A DNA stretch of 64,000 nt. Source: Bradyrhizobium cajani. Lineage in GTDB: Bacteria > Pseudomonadota > Alphaproteobacteria > Rhizobiales > Xanthobacteraceae. Positions 44,079 through 52,548 of this stretch are shown one piece after another. The stretch is from positions 62,001-126,000 of the forward strand of contig NZ_WQNE01000011.1 of the NCBI RefSeq assembly GCF_009759665.1. The letters run 5' to 3'. The translations under genes were made by a program, and so were the position numbers. The first letter of the stretch is position 1; every line of letters begins with the position of its first letter. The notes beneath the pieces were generated by a model that did not search any database, had not been told where the DNA came from, and saw only the letters and a program-made list of their open reading frames with translations.

Positions 44079-45260
44079 TTACCCGAACGCCTGCCGCAGC
44101 CTGCGCGCCAGCTCGAACAGCATCTGGTTCTGCTTCACCAGCCGCTTGCCATGGCTCAGCGAGGACATCGCCATCGCCGCGAGCTTTCCGCGCGAAGTCA
44201 GGGGCACGAAGCTGTCGAAGATCTCTTCGTCGTCCTTGCAGAACATCCGCTTGTAGTCGTCCGAGCCGATGCCGAGGTCGAGCCCGCAATAGCCGCGTTC
44301 GGCGTAGCGATCGATGATGTTGCGCAGCAGGATCAGGCCGGGGCTGTAGCGGGCATGCTCCGACATCGTGTAGGTGTTGAACATCATCGAGAAGCGCTGG
44401 CCGTCCGCGACGCCGGCGAAGATCGCGATCACCTCGTCGTCGCATTCGAGCGCGTGGATGTCGATGACGCGGCCTTCGCCGCGGGGCGCCAGGCACGCGC
44501 TGCGGACGAACGCTTCGACCCCCGGTTCGGCGAAGACGTTCGGCAGCTTCTGCTCCGCCATCCGCGCCGGCTTGACGCGGAAGAACCAGTCGAGCAGGCG
44601 AAGGATGTCCGCATCCGTGGTGGCAAGGTGGTAGCGGTAGCCGCTCAGCGTCTGAAGCTTCTTTTCCTTGCTCTTCAGGCGGCGGCGGAAGGAATTGCTG
44701 ATCCGCGACGCGGGCGGGCCGCCAGGCTCCACCGCCAGGAGGGGGCAGCCGTTGATCGCGCTCTGGCGCGGCAGCAGCGCGAGCGGGTTCTGCTGGCCGT
44801 GCCAGCGCAGCGGCTGCTGCGTCAGCGAGAGCACGTCGGCATGCTCGCGCAGCGGCGCGAGCAGCGCGTCGAGATCGGCGATAGCGGCGTTCGCCGCGAA
44901 CTCGGCGTGCCACAGGCCCATGTTGAAGGTCGTATGCTTGCCGCCCATGAAGCCGGCGGTGCGCACGCCGTGGCCCTGGCGCAGCGAGAGCGGCAGCAGC
45001 GCGAGCGGATGATGCTCGGCATCGCGGGCGATCACGATGAAGGGGCGGGCGCCTTCGCCGCCGCCGACCAGCCGCTGCCACGGGCCGAGCAGGTCGAAGC
45101 GCTGGTAGGGCGTGAAGAGGTGGCCGCTTTCCTCGAAGGCGCGCCAGATCGGCTCGGCCGCGTCGAGATCGGTGACGACATCGACATGCGCGATACGGCT
45201 CGCTTTCGACCGCGCTGGCGCTTCTGCCGTCCGGCTTTGCATCGCCGCAGCCATGGTCAT
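44079..45260 (-). CDS. FemAB-like GNAT-fold acyltransferase of the polysaccharide cluster
   Basis: 393 aa. The middle and C-terminal part contain the FemAB/GNAT pattern of proteins in exopolysaccharide clusters: NSFRRRLKSKEKKLQTLSGY, WFFRVKPARMAEQKLPNVF, FNTYTMSEHARYSPGLILLR and ERGYCGLDLGIGSDDYKRMF. Such proteins transfer acyl groups to sugars or intermediates. It is divergent from the deacetylase-like gene at 45342 with 81 bases between starts. The ATG at 45260 is chosen from an ATG-ACC-ATG pair; the ribosome binding site is weak (CAGG). Confidence 0.8.
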   Translation of the reverse strand: MTMAAAMQSRTAEAPARSKASRIAHVDVVTDLDAAEPIWRAFEESGHLFTPYQRFDLLGPWQRLVGGGEGARPFIVIARDAEHHPLALLPLSLRQGHGVRTAGFMGGKHTTFNMGLWHAEFAANAAIADLDALLAPLREHADVLSLTQQPLRWHGQQNPLALLPRQSAINGCPLLAVEPGGPPASRISNSFRRRLKSKEKKLQTLSGYRYHLATTDADILRLLDWFFRVKPARMAEQKLPNVFAEPGVEAFVRSACLAPRGEGRVIDIHALECDDEVIAIFAGVADGQRFSMMFNTYTMSEHARYSPGLILLRNIIDRYAERGYCGLDLGIGSDDYKRMFCKDDEEIFDSFVPLTSRGKLAAMAMSSLSHGKRLVKQNQMLFELARRLRQAFG

Positions 45261-45341
45261 TCGCGAAACCTGTCGAGAAATCAAAAATACGCGGAATTCG
45301 GCCTGTGGCCGACCTTTGCAAAGAAATGTCAACAAAGGGTA

Positions 45342-46433
45342 ATGACAATAGGAGACGGAACGGGCCGTCGCGAGCACGAAGGCGGGATATTGGCGTCCGA
45401 CGACAGATGGCTGGAACGGCTGCGGCTCGAGCTGGCCTGGTTCTCGGGCCGGGCTGCGCTGCGCGGTCGTGGTGCCGGCGCCATCCTGCGCTTCGCGCAT
45501 GTGCGGCCGCGGCGGCGCGGGGCGTTTCAGCCGCTGCGCGAAAGCGAGATCACGCCGCGGTTCCTCGATCGCGCCATCCGCGCGCTGAAGCGCTGGGGTT
45601 ATGATTTTGTCGGCATGGACGAGGTCTGCCGGCGTGCGGTGACGCTGCCGGAGAGGCGGCGCTTCGTGGCGCTCACCTTCGATGGCGCGCCTAAGGATCT
45701 GATCGACTTCGCCTACCCGGTGCTGGCGCATCACGCAGTGCCCTTCACGATCTATGTGCCAACCGCGTTTCCCGATGGCGTCGGAGAGGCCTGGTGGCTC
45801 GGGCTCGAACGGATGATCGCGCGCGAGAGCCGCATCAGCCTGATGATGGGCGAGAGGGAGCAGCGCTTCACCGTCACCGGCAATGCCGAGAAGCGGGCGC
45901 TGTTTTCGTATCTCGAGAGCTGGCTGCGTTCGCTGCCGCCGGCGGATCTGTCGGCCGCGATCAGCGATCTCTGCACGCGCTACCGGATCGATCTTGCCGC
46001 ACTCTCGCGCGAAGCGTCGATGGATTGGGAGGATCTGGCCAGACTCGCGGCCGATCCGCTGGTGACGATCGGCAGCGCGACGGTGAACTATCCCGTTCTC
46101 GCCAACATGAAGGACACAGCCGCGCTGCGCGAGATGACGATGGGCAGGGCGGTGGCGGAGGCGGCGTTCGGCCGCGATGTCAGGCATTTCGCGTTTCCGT
46201 TCGGCGATCGCACCTCGTTCCGGCGCAGCCATGTCGTGATGGCGAAGGAGGCTGGCTTTGCCAGCGCCGTGTCGACGATCCCGGGCATCGTGGAGGCGGA
46301 GGGGCGCACCAACCTGCGCGCGCTGCCGCGGATTTCCTGGGACGGCCGGGTGGGCTCCCTGCGCATGATGCGCGTGCTGGTGTCCGGCGTCGCCTTCGCG
46401 CCGGTAAGGCCGACGCGCAGCGCAACGAACTAA
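45342..46433 (+). CDS. Polysaccharide-deacetylase-fold protein without the metal ligands
   Basis: 363 aa. The NodB-fold first motif reads LTFDGAPKDL: D114 is kept, but the second aspartate, a metal ligand, is G115. The second motif, usually SHTVTHP with two metal histidines, reads IGSATVNYP with A246 and Y250. The later FAFPFGDR motif is intact. All three metal-ligand positions are therefore changed, so deacetylation by the known mechanism is unlikely. The frame is intact and well preserved. The gene ends the polysaccharide cluster, divergent from the FemAB-like gene, and its TAA is part of a palindromic repeat. Confidence 0.85.
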   Translation: MTIGDGTGRREHEGGILASDDRWLERLRLELAWFSGRAALRGRGAGAILRFAHVRPRRRGAFQPLRESEITPRFLDRAIRALKRWGYDFVGMDEVCRRAVTLPERRRFVALTFDGAPKDLIDFAYPVLAHHAVPFTIYVPTAFPDGVGEAWWLGLERMIARESRISLMMGEREQRFTVTGNAEKRALFSYLESWLRSLPPADLSAAISDLCTRYRIDLAALSREASMDWEDLARLAADPLVTIGSATVNYPVLANMKDTAALREMTMGRAVAEAAFGRDVRHFAFPFGDRTSFRRSHVVMAKEAGFASAVSTIPGIVEAEGRTNLRALPRISWDGRVGSLRMMRVLVSGVAFAPVRPTRSATN

Positions 46434-46534
46434 AGCGCGATGAGATTGAGATGAATCGTCATCGCGCTTTAGGTCATTGTTTGAGCATGATCTTTTCGGA
46501 AAACCGCTTCACACTTTTCCGGATCATGCTCTAG
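46432..46534. repeat. RIME-like double palindrome, family 5, second copy
   Basis: AAAGCGCGATGAG / TCATCGCGCTTT, then GAGCATGATCTTTTCGGAAAA / TTTTCCGGATCATGCT. Nearly identical to 28473-28574. It supplies part of the stop codon of the deacetylase-like gene and ends at the stop codon of the convergent DUF2842 gene. Confidence 0.92.
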
Positions 46535-46746
46535 GATTTCGCGCGGTCGGGCCGCTGCATCCAGCTCACGATCGGCATCGCCGGCAGCACCCAGCCCATG
46601 CCGACCACCACGTAATAGATCGCCTGCCGCCAGCCGGACTCGGCGATCCATGGCATCTGCGCCAGCGCCATGCCGAGCAGTGCCCACACGGTGGCCAGCA
46701 CCAGCAGCAGGATGGCGCCGAGGAACTTGCGGGTGCGGATCGTCAT
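46531..46746 (-). CDS. DUF2842 family small membrane protein
   Basis: 71 aa, two transmembrane helices (FLGAILLLVLATVWALLGMA and IYYVVVGMGWVLPAMPIVSW). The spacing and the MTIRTRKFLG start match DUF2842 proteins, which are common in alphaproteobacteria and usually adjacent to heme A synthase, as here. It is divergent from ctaA with about 110 bases between starts. Function unknown; a link to respiratory membranes is inference. Confidence 0.8.
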   Translation of the reverse strand: MTIRTRKFLGAILLLVLATVWALLGMALAQMPWIAESGWRQAIYYVVVGMGWVLPAMPIVSWMQRPDRAKS

Positions 46747-46856
46747 GACGGGAGCTTGCGGCTTTCGCGTAACTTGCGCTGCGGGAGTGGGGGACTATAA
46801 GGGGCATGCAGTCCGGTTCAAGCCTCATTGGTTTAAAGCCCTGGTTTCAGCCTGAA

Positions 46857-47939
46857 ATGACGACGATTTCCGCCCCGTCCGAACCGCATCGCGCCGTGCG
46901 CTGGTGGCTGATTTCCGTGGCCGCGCTGATTGCGCTGATGGTGCTGGTCGGCGGCGCGACCCGGCTGACGGAATCCGGCCTCTCGATCGTCGAATGGAAG
47001 CCGGTCACGGGCAGCGTGCCGCCGCTCACCGAGACGCAGTGGACCGAAGCGTTCGAGGCCTACAAGAAGATCCCGCAATACCGCGAGCTGAATGCAGGCA
47101 TGAGCCTGTCCGAGTTCAAGGAGATCTTCTGGTGGGAATGGAGCCACCGGCTACTCGGCCGTTTCATCGGCGTCGCCTATCTGCTGCCGTTCCTGTTCTT
47201 CCTGTGGCGCGGTGGGCTGTCGGGTGAGCTGAAGCGCAGGCTGTGGCTGCTGTTCGGGCTCGGCGGGCTCCAGGGCGCGGTCGGCTGGTGGATGGTGGCC
47301 TCAGGCCTGACCGAACGTGTCGAGGTGTCGCAATATCGGCTGGCGACGCATCTGCTGCTCGCGCTGCTGATCTTCGCGGGCATCGTCTGGACGGTGCGGC
47401 GGCTTGCCGATCGGCCACAGATCGTTGCGCCCGCGCGGCTGCGCCTTACAAGCGCGCTGCTCCTCGTTGTGACCTTGGTGCAGATCTATTTCGGCGCACT
47501 AGTCGCCGGCCTGCGCGCCGGGCGCGCCTACAACACCTGGCCGCAGATCGACGGGGCGTTCATTCCCTCAGGCGAGCGGCTGTTGTTCGAGACGCCATGG
47601 TGGCGCAATATGTTCGACAACGTGCTGACGGTGCAGTTCGAGCACCGCATGACGGCCTATGCGCTGTTCGTGCTGGCGGCGCTGCATGCGTTCGACGCGG
47701 TGCGGTCGCGCGCTGGTTCAGCGGCAAGCGGTGCGCTCTGGCTGTTCGCGGCGGTGAGCGTGCAGGCGCTGCTCGGCATCCTCACGCTGCTCAATCAGGT
47801 GCCGATTGGACTGGCCCTCGCACACCAGGCGGTCGCGATCGTGGTGCTCACGCTTGCGGTGATGCAGGTGGAGCGGCTCGCGTCGCGGCAATCTGTCGAA
47901 GCGCAGCCGCGCGCGGTTCCGGTCGGTCAGACCGGCTGA
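46857..47939 (+). CDS. ctaA: Heme A synthase (COX15/CtaA, type 2)
   Basis: 360 aa with eight transmembrane helices. It oxidises the methyl group of heme O to the formyl group of heme A for cytochrome oxidase. Conserved parts are LVGGATRLTESGLSIVEWKP (about 26-45), FWWEWSHRLLGRFIG, YRLATHLLLALLIF, AGLRAGRAYNTWPQIDGAFI and VQFEHRMTAYALF, holding the heme-ligand histidines. The ATG at 46857 gives the usual N-terminus; a 17-codon longer start at 46806 is possible. DUF2842 is divergent upstream. Confidence 0.93.
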   Translation: MTTISAPSEPHRAVRWWLISVAALIALMVLVGGATRLTESGLSIVEWKPVTGSVPPLTETQWTEAFEAYKKIPQYRELNAGMSLSEFKEIFWWEWSHRLLGRFIGVAYLLPFLFFLWRGGLSGELKRRLWLLFGLGGLQGAVGWWMVASGLTERVEVSQYRLATHLLLALLIFAGIVWTVRRLADRPQIVAPARLRLTSALLLVVTLVQIYFGALVAGLRAGRAYNTWPQIDGAFIPSGERLLFETPWWRNMFDNVLTVQFEHRMTAYALFVLAALHAFDAVRSRAGSAASGALWLFAAVSVQALLGILTLLNQVPIGLALAHQAVAIVVLTLAVMQVERLASRQSVEAQPRAVPVGQTG

Positions 47940-47958
47940 TCACCATCAGCCCGGCTGA

Positions 47959-48294
47959 TCAGCAATAGCCGTAGACGCCGCAGGCATAGGGCAGCCGCCA
48001 GAAATAATCGACCTGCTTCCCGCCGTAATATGCGCCCTGATAGTCGTAGGACCAGGGACGGCCGTAATAGCCCGGCAATGTATGCGAGCCCGGCAGCAGC
48101 GGCGTGCCCGGCAGATTGCTGATGTAGCTGCCGATGCCATAGGCCGGCGAGATCAGCGCATCCGGATCGGTCTCGACGTAGACCTCCGGCGGCGGAGCGA
48201 CGGCCCGGCGCTTCGGCGTGGCAGGCAGATCGGCAGCAACCGCAGCCGAGACCGTCAGCATCGCCGCAAGGGCAGGCACCATCCAGCGCAGCAT
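47959..48294 (-). CDS. Secreted Tyr/Gly/Pro-rich hypothetical protein
   Basis: 111 aa. A signal peptide (MLRWMVPALAAMLTVSAAVA, cleavage after AVAAD) is followed by a proline-rich stretch and a Tyr- and Gly-rich C-terminal part (YYGRPWSYDYQGAYYGGKQV). Two cysteines near the end (CGVYGYC) may form a disulfide. Probably an envelope protein; family not recognised. It converges with ctaA. Confidence 0.65.
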   Translation of the reverse strand: MLRWMVPALAAMLTVSAAVAADLPATPKRRAVAPPPEVYVETDPDALISPAYGIGSYISNLPGTPLLPGSHTLPGYYGRPWSYDYQGAYYGGKQVDYFWRLPYACGVYGYC

Positions 48295-48372
48295 CGTCGG
48301 CTCCGAATCAAAGGGGTGATCCAAAGGTGATCTATGCGGCAGATATGGTTAAGGACTGTTAACTGCGGTCCA

Positions 48373-48473
48373 GTCATTCCGGGGCGGCTCGTAGAGCCGA
48401 ACCCGGAATCTCGAGGTTCTCAGATGCGCAATTGCGCACCATAGTTCGGTGCTTCGCACCGCCCCGGAACGAC
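48373..48473. repeat. Palindromic intergenic repeat, family 1, second copy
   Basis: GTCATTCCGGGGCGG ... CCGCCCCGGAACGAC, with CCCGGAATCTCGAGG and a GTGCGCAATTGCGCAC-like hairpin in the middle. Related to 6389-6460. Confidence 0.75.
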
Positions 48474-48481
48474 GTGGGAGA

Positions 48482-49762
48482 CTAGGCGCCCAGCGCCTGC
48501 TCCAGGTCGGCGATCAGATCTTCCTTGTCCTCGATCCCGATCGAGAGCCGCACCACGTCCGGGCCGGCGCCGGACTTCACCTTCGCCGCGTCGTCGAGCT
48601 GGCTGTGCGTGGTCGAGGCGGGATGGATGACCAGCGAGCGGGTGTCGCCGACATTGGCGAGGTGCGAGAACAGCTGCAATTTCGACACCAGGCTGACGCC
48701 GGCGTCATAACCGCCCTTCAGGCTGAAGGTGAACACGGCGCCCGCGCCCTTCGGTGCATATTTGCGCGCGAGCTGGTTGTACTTGTCGTTCGCAAGGCCG
48801 GCATAGCTGACCGAGGCCACCGCGGGATGTCCGGCGAGGAATTCGGCGACCGCCTTGGCGTTGTCGCAGTGCTTCTGCATGCGTAGCGGCAGCGTCTCGA
48901 TGCCGGTGAGGATCATGAAGGCGTTGAACGGCGACAGCGCCGGCCCGAGGTCGCGCAGGCCGAGCACGCGGCAGGCGATCGCGAAGGCGAAATTGCCAAA
49001 GGTCTCCTGGAGGCGGATGCCGTGATATTCGGGCCGCGGCTCCGACAGCATCGGATATTTGCCATCCGTGGACCAGTCGAAGGTGCCGGCATCGACGATG
49101 ATGCCGCCGAGCGAATTGCCGTGGCCACCCAGGAATTTCGTCAGCGAGTGCACGACGATGTCGGCGCCGTGGTCGATCGGACGGATCAGATAGGGCGAGG
49201 CCAGCGTGTTGTCGACGATCAGCGGCACGCCGGCCTTGCGCGCCACCGTCGAGATCGCCTCGATGTCGGTGATGCTGCCGGCGGGGTTGGCGATGGACTC
49301 GATGAAGATCGCCTTCGTGCGCGGCGTCACCGCGCGCTCGAAGCTTGCGATGTCGTCGGGATCGGCCCACACCACGTTCCAGCCGAAGCTCTTGAACGCA
49401 TGGGTGAACTGGTTGATCGAGCCGCCATAGAGTTTTCGCGCGGCGATGAACTCGTCGCCGGGCTGGAGCAACTGCTGCAAAATCACGACCTGCGCGGCAT
49501 GGCCCGAGGCGACCGCAAGCGCGGCGGTACCGCCTTCGAGCGCCGCGACGCGCTCTTCCAGCACCGCGTTGGTCGGGTTGCCGATGCGGGTGTAGATGTT
49601 GCCGAACGCCTGTAATCCGAACAGCGAAGCGGCGTGGTCGGCGTCATTGAAGACGAAAGAGGTCGTTTGATAAATCGGAGTTGCGCGCGCACCGGTGGTG
49701 GGATCGGGCTGTGCACCGGCATGCACGGCAAGCGTTGAAAATCCCGGAAGGCGATCGCTCAT
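48482..49762 (-). CDS. metY: O-acetylhomoserine/O-acetylserine sulfhydrylase-type PLP enzyme
   Basis: 426 aa, the length of MetY rather than cystathionine synthases. It makes homocysteine from O-acetylhomoserine and sulfide, a step of methionine synthesis. The PLP lysine is K209 in HSLTKFLGGHGNSLGG. Other marks are YTRIGNPTNAVLEERVAALE, GGSINQFTHAFK and VDNTLASPYLIRPIDHGADI. The start ATG at 49762 is not preceded by a strong ribosome binding site. No methionine-specific riboswitch was seen upstream. Confidence 0.92.
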   Translation of the reverse strand: MSDRLPGFSTLAVHAGAQPDPTTGARATPIYQTTSFVFNDADHAASLFGLQAFGNIYTRIGNPTNAVLEERVAALEGGTAALAVASGHAAQVVILQQLLQPGDEFIAARKLYGGSINQFTHAFKSFGWNVVWADPDDIASFERAVTPRTKAIFIESIANPAGSITDIEAISTVARKAGVPLIVDNTLASPYLIRPIDHGADIVVHSLTKFLGGHGNSLGGIIVDAGTFDWSTDGKYPMLSEPRPEYHGIRLQETFGNFAFAIACRVLGLRDLGPALSPFNAFMILTGIETLPLRMQKHCDNAKAVAEFLAGHPAVASVSYAGLANDKYNQLARKYAPKGAGAVFTFSLKGGYDAGVSLVSKLQLFSHLANVGDTRSLVIHPASTTHSQLDDAAKVKSGAGPDVVRLSIGIEDKEDLIADLEQALGA

Positions 49763-49900
49763 TGATGGCGTCCTGTTCTTGTGGTCTGAAATCGCGCGGC
49801 ATGCTGATGGGCGCCGCGTCCGCCGTCAAGCCGCCGCTTCATATCGGAATGATCGTGCTACGCATTGTCGCGTTCGCGACATGAATGCTTCGCGATTGCG

Positions 49901-50485
49901 TCAGCCTTGCTCGGTCTTGTTCTTGGCGGCGCGATCAGAGGCCGCGGTGTCGCCACCGCCCATACTCATCCGATTGAGGGATAGCCGCATGCCTTGCGTC
50001 GGTACCGGCGCCCGCTTGGAGCTGAGCGTGCGTGAATTGACGCCCATCCAGGAGATCTCGGACGACAAGCGCCCGTATTCGATCTTGGGGCAGCGGTTCA
50101 TCACCACCTTGATACCAACTGATTCCGCTTTCGCAGCCGCCGCATCGTCGCGCGCGCCCAGCTGCATCCAGATCACCTTTGGGAGTGGATCCAGTGTCAA
50201 GGCTTCCTCGACCACGGGCATGATGTGGCTGGAATTGCGAAAGATGTCGATCATGTCGACGGGGCGGCCGATGTCGGACAGCGAGGCGACGAAGGGTTTT
50301 CCGAGCAGCTCCTTGCCGACATGGCCCGGGTTGACCGGGATCATGTCGTAGCCGCGCTGCGCCAGATATTTGAACGCAAAGTAGCTCGGCCGCACGTTGA
50401 CCGGCGAGGCGCCGACCATTGCGATCGACTTCACGCTGTTGAGGATGCCGCGGATGTAATTGTCGGGATAGGCGTCGTGGTTCAT
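49901..50485 (-). CDS. CoA-binding domain protein (YccU-like)
   Basis: 194 aa. The Rossmann-type CoA-binding fold reads SIAMVGASPVNVRPSYFAFK, GYDMIPVNPGHVGKELLGKP, DMIDIFRNSSHIMPVVEEAL and KVIWMQLGARDDAAAAKAES with VVMNRCPKIEYGRL. The family binds CoA but its role is not defined. A C-terminal extension of about 40 residues (from GVNSRTLSSKRAP) is polar. It is followed by the metY gene on the same strand, 138 bases downstream. Confidence 0.88.
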   Translation of the reverse strand: MNHDAYPDNYIRGILNSVKSIAMVGASPVNVRPSYFAFKYLAQRGYDMIPVNPGHVGKELLGKPFVASLSDIGRPVDMIDIFRNSSHIMPVVEEALTLDPLPKVIWMQLGARDDAAAAKAESVGIKVVMNRCPKIEYGRLSSEISWMGVNSRTLSSKRAPVPTQGMRLSLNRMSMGGGDTAASDRAAKNKTEQG

Positions 50486-50496
50486 CTTTTCTTTCC

Positions 50497-50575
50497 GTCA
50501 TTCTGGGGCGCGCGAGAGCGCGAACCCGGAATCTCGAGATTCCGGGTTCGGCTCTGCGAGCCGCCCCGGAATGAC
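50497..50575. repeat. Palindromic intergenic repeat, family 1, third copy
   Basis: GTCATTCTGGGGCGCGCGAG ... GCCGCCCCGGAATGAC with AACCCGGAATCTCGAGATTCCGGGTT. It lies between the CoA-binding gene and the enoyl-CoA hydratase gene. Confidence 0.85.
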
Positions 50576-50587
50576 GATGCTAGAGTG

Positions 50588-51412
50588 TCACTCATCCCGC
50601 CATGTCGGCGTGCGCTTCTCGATGAACGCGCCGATGCCTTCCTCGGCGTCGCGCGCCATCATGTTCTCGGTCATCACCTCTGCCGCATAGCGATAGGCCT
50701 CCGCAAGGTTCATCTCGACCTGGCGGTAGAATGCCTCCTTGCCGAGCTTGACGGTGTAGGCGGACTTCAGCGCGACCTTCTCCGCCAGCGCGATCGCGGC
50801 ATCGCGCTCGGTGCCGGCTGCAACGACGCGATTGACGAGCCCGATCTCGCGGGCGCGCGCGGCCGGGATCGGCTCGCCCGTGAGCAGCATCTCCATCGCC
50901 TGCTTGCGCGGCACGTTGCGCGACAGCGCCACCATCGGCGTCGAGCAGAACAGGCCGATATCGACGCCGGGTGTTGCGAAGCTGGCCGCTTCGGAGGCGA
51001 TCGCGAGATCGCAGCTCGCCACCAGCTGGCAGCCGGCCGCGGTCGCGATGCCCTGGACGGATGCGACCACTGGCTTGGGCAGGTGCACGACCGCCTGCAT
51101 CATCGCGCTACAGGCGTTCATCATCTCGGCGAAGAAGGCGCGGCCGCGATCGGGGTCAGTGCGGCGCGCGGTCAGTTCCTTGATGTCGTGGCCGGCGGAA
51201 AAGGCGGGGCCGTTGGCGGCGATCACCACGCCGCGGACCGCCTTCTCGTCGCCGATCTCATTGAGCGCGGCATGCAGGCTTGCGATCATCGCTTGCGACA
51301 GGCTGTTGCGGGCGGCCGGGCGATTCAGGGTCAGCACCGCGATGCTGCCGACGGTGTCGCGCAGCAGGATCGGGGCTTGCGGGGAGGGGGCGCGGGCGGC
51401 CTGGGCGGACAT
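50588..51412 (-). CDS. Enoyl-CoA hydratase/isomerase family protein (ECHDC3-like)
   Basis: 274 aa. The crotonase fold has the oxyanion-hole strand SAGHDIKELTAR and VQGIATAAGCQLVASCDLAI. The motif FATPGVDIGLFCSTPMVALS matches the ECHDC3 subgroup, in which the usual catalytic glutamates are not both present; its reaction is unassigned. The ATG at 51412 is inside a longer open frame and is chosen because the protein start MSAQAARAPS and the adjacent intergenic spacing fit. It is divergent from the thioesterase gene at 51498. Confidence 0.85.
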   Translation of the reverse strand: MSAQAARAPSPQAPILLRDTVGSIAVLTLNRPAARNSLSQAMIASLHAALNEIGDEKAVRGVVIAANGPAFSAGHDIKELTARRTDPDRGRAFFAEMMNACSAMMQAVVHLPKPVVASVQGIATAAGCQLVASCDLAIASEAASFATPGVDIGLFCSTPMVALSRNVPRKQAMEMLLTGEPIPAARAREIGLVNRVVAAGTERDAAIALAEKVALKSAYTVKLGKEAFYRQVEMNLAEAYRYAAEVMTENMMARDAEEGIGAFIEKRTPTWRDE

Positions 51413-51497
51413 CGGAGCGTTTCCGGTTGGATTATTGCAGTTGGATGACGCAGATAACTTAATGTAACAGGGCAGGTGAAGCGAGGGTGGGAACAGC

Positions 51498-51926
51498 ATG
51501 GCGTTAGCGAAAATGAGCGTGGCGGAGCTCGAGCAATTTCTCCGCGATGAATTTCCCCAGGCCTTCAGTGGCGACGACATCATGATCGAAAGCGCGGACG
51601 GCCAGACCTGCCTTCTGCGTCAGCGCTACAGCGAAAGGATGCTGCGACCAGGTGGAACCGTATCCGGCCCGACGCTGATGGCGCTCGCCGATTTCGCCAT
51701 GTATGTGGTGCTGCTGTCCGCGATCGGCCCGATCGGGCTCGCGGTCACAACCAATCTCAACATCAACTTCCTGCGCAAGGGGCAGCCCGGGCAGGACGTG
51801 CTGGCGGAGGCCCGGCTGCTCAAGCTCGGCAAGCGGCTGGCGGTCGGGGAGGTGAACCTGTTGTCCGGAACCTCGCCGGATCCGATCGCCCATGTCACAT
51901 CGACCTATTCCATTCCAAATGTTTGA
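51498..51926 (+). CDS. PaaI-type hotdog-fold thioesterase
   Basis: 142 aa. Hot-dog fold motifs include GGTVSGPTLMALADFAMYVV and INFLRKGQPGQDVLAEARLL. The helix with GGxxxGPxxxxLAD is characteristic of PaaI-like acyl-CoA thioesterases. It is divergent from the enoyl-CoA hydratase (51412), so both may act on the same acyl-CoA pool (inference). It precedes the rplM promoter region; rplM starts 157 bases later. Confidence 0.85.
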   Translation: MALAKMSVAELEQFLRDEFPQAFSGDDIMIESADGQTCLLRQRYSERMLRPGGTVSGPTLMALADFAMYVVLLSAIGPIGLAVTTNLNINFLRKGQPGQDVLAEARLLKLGKRLAVGEVNLLSGTSPDPIAHVTSTYSIPNV

Positions 51927-52082
51927 GCTTTTCGCAGGTACTTTGATACCGTATTTTTAAGCCATTGATATTCAACATACAATTTCGGTTCGTGGGCATT
52001 GACCGTTGCGCCGCTCTTCTCTAGAAAGCGCCGCAGTCCGGTGCGGTGTTCGCGCCGATGTCTCCCTCACGGAAATTCTGAC

Positions 52083-52547
52083 ATGAAAACCTTTTCGGCA
52101 AAGCCGGCCGAGGTGACGAAGAAGTGGGTGCTGATCGACGCCAAGGGTCTGGTCGTCGGCCGTCTCGCCACCATCGTCGCCATGCGCCTGCGCGGCAAGC
52201 ACCTCCCGACCTACACCCCGCACGTTGATTGCGGCGACAACGTCATCATCATCAACGCGCAGCATGCGGTCCTCACCGGTCGCAAGCGCGAGCAGAAGAC
52301 CTACTACAAGCACACCGGCTATGTCGGCCACGTCAAGGAGCGCACCGCGCGCCAGATCCTCGAGGGCAAGCATCCCGAGCGCGTGCTCGAGAAGGCCGTC
52401 GAGCGCATGATCCCGCGTGGTCCGCTCGGCCGCGTGCAGATGGGCAACCTCCGCGTCTACGGCGGGGCCGATCATCCGCACGAGGCGCAGCAGCCCGAGA
52501 AGATCGACATCGCCAAGTTGAACCGCAAGAACACGAGGGCCGCATAA
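52083..52547 (+). CDS. rplM: 50S ribosomal protein L13
   Basis: 154 aa, standard length. Conserved L13 parts are KKWVLIDAKGLVVGRLATIV, LRGKHLPTYTPHVDCGDNVI, YYKHTGYVGHVKERTARQIL and HPERVLEKAVERMIPRGPLG. It binds 23S rRNA and is assembled early. rpsI begins one base after the stop, the conserved rplM-rpsI pair. The ATG at 52083 is the expected start. Confidence 0.97.
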   Translation: MKTFSAKPAEVTKKWVLIDAKGLVVGRLATIVAMRLRGKHLPTYTPHVDCGDNVIIINAQHAVLTGRKREQKTYYKHTGYVGHVKERTARQILEGKHPERVLEKAVERMIPRGPLGRVQMGNLRVYGGADHPHEAQQPEKIDIAKLNRKNTRAA

Positions 52548-52548
52548 C

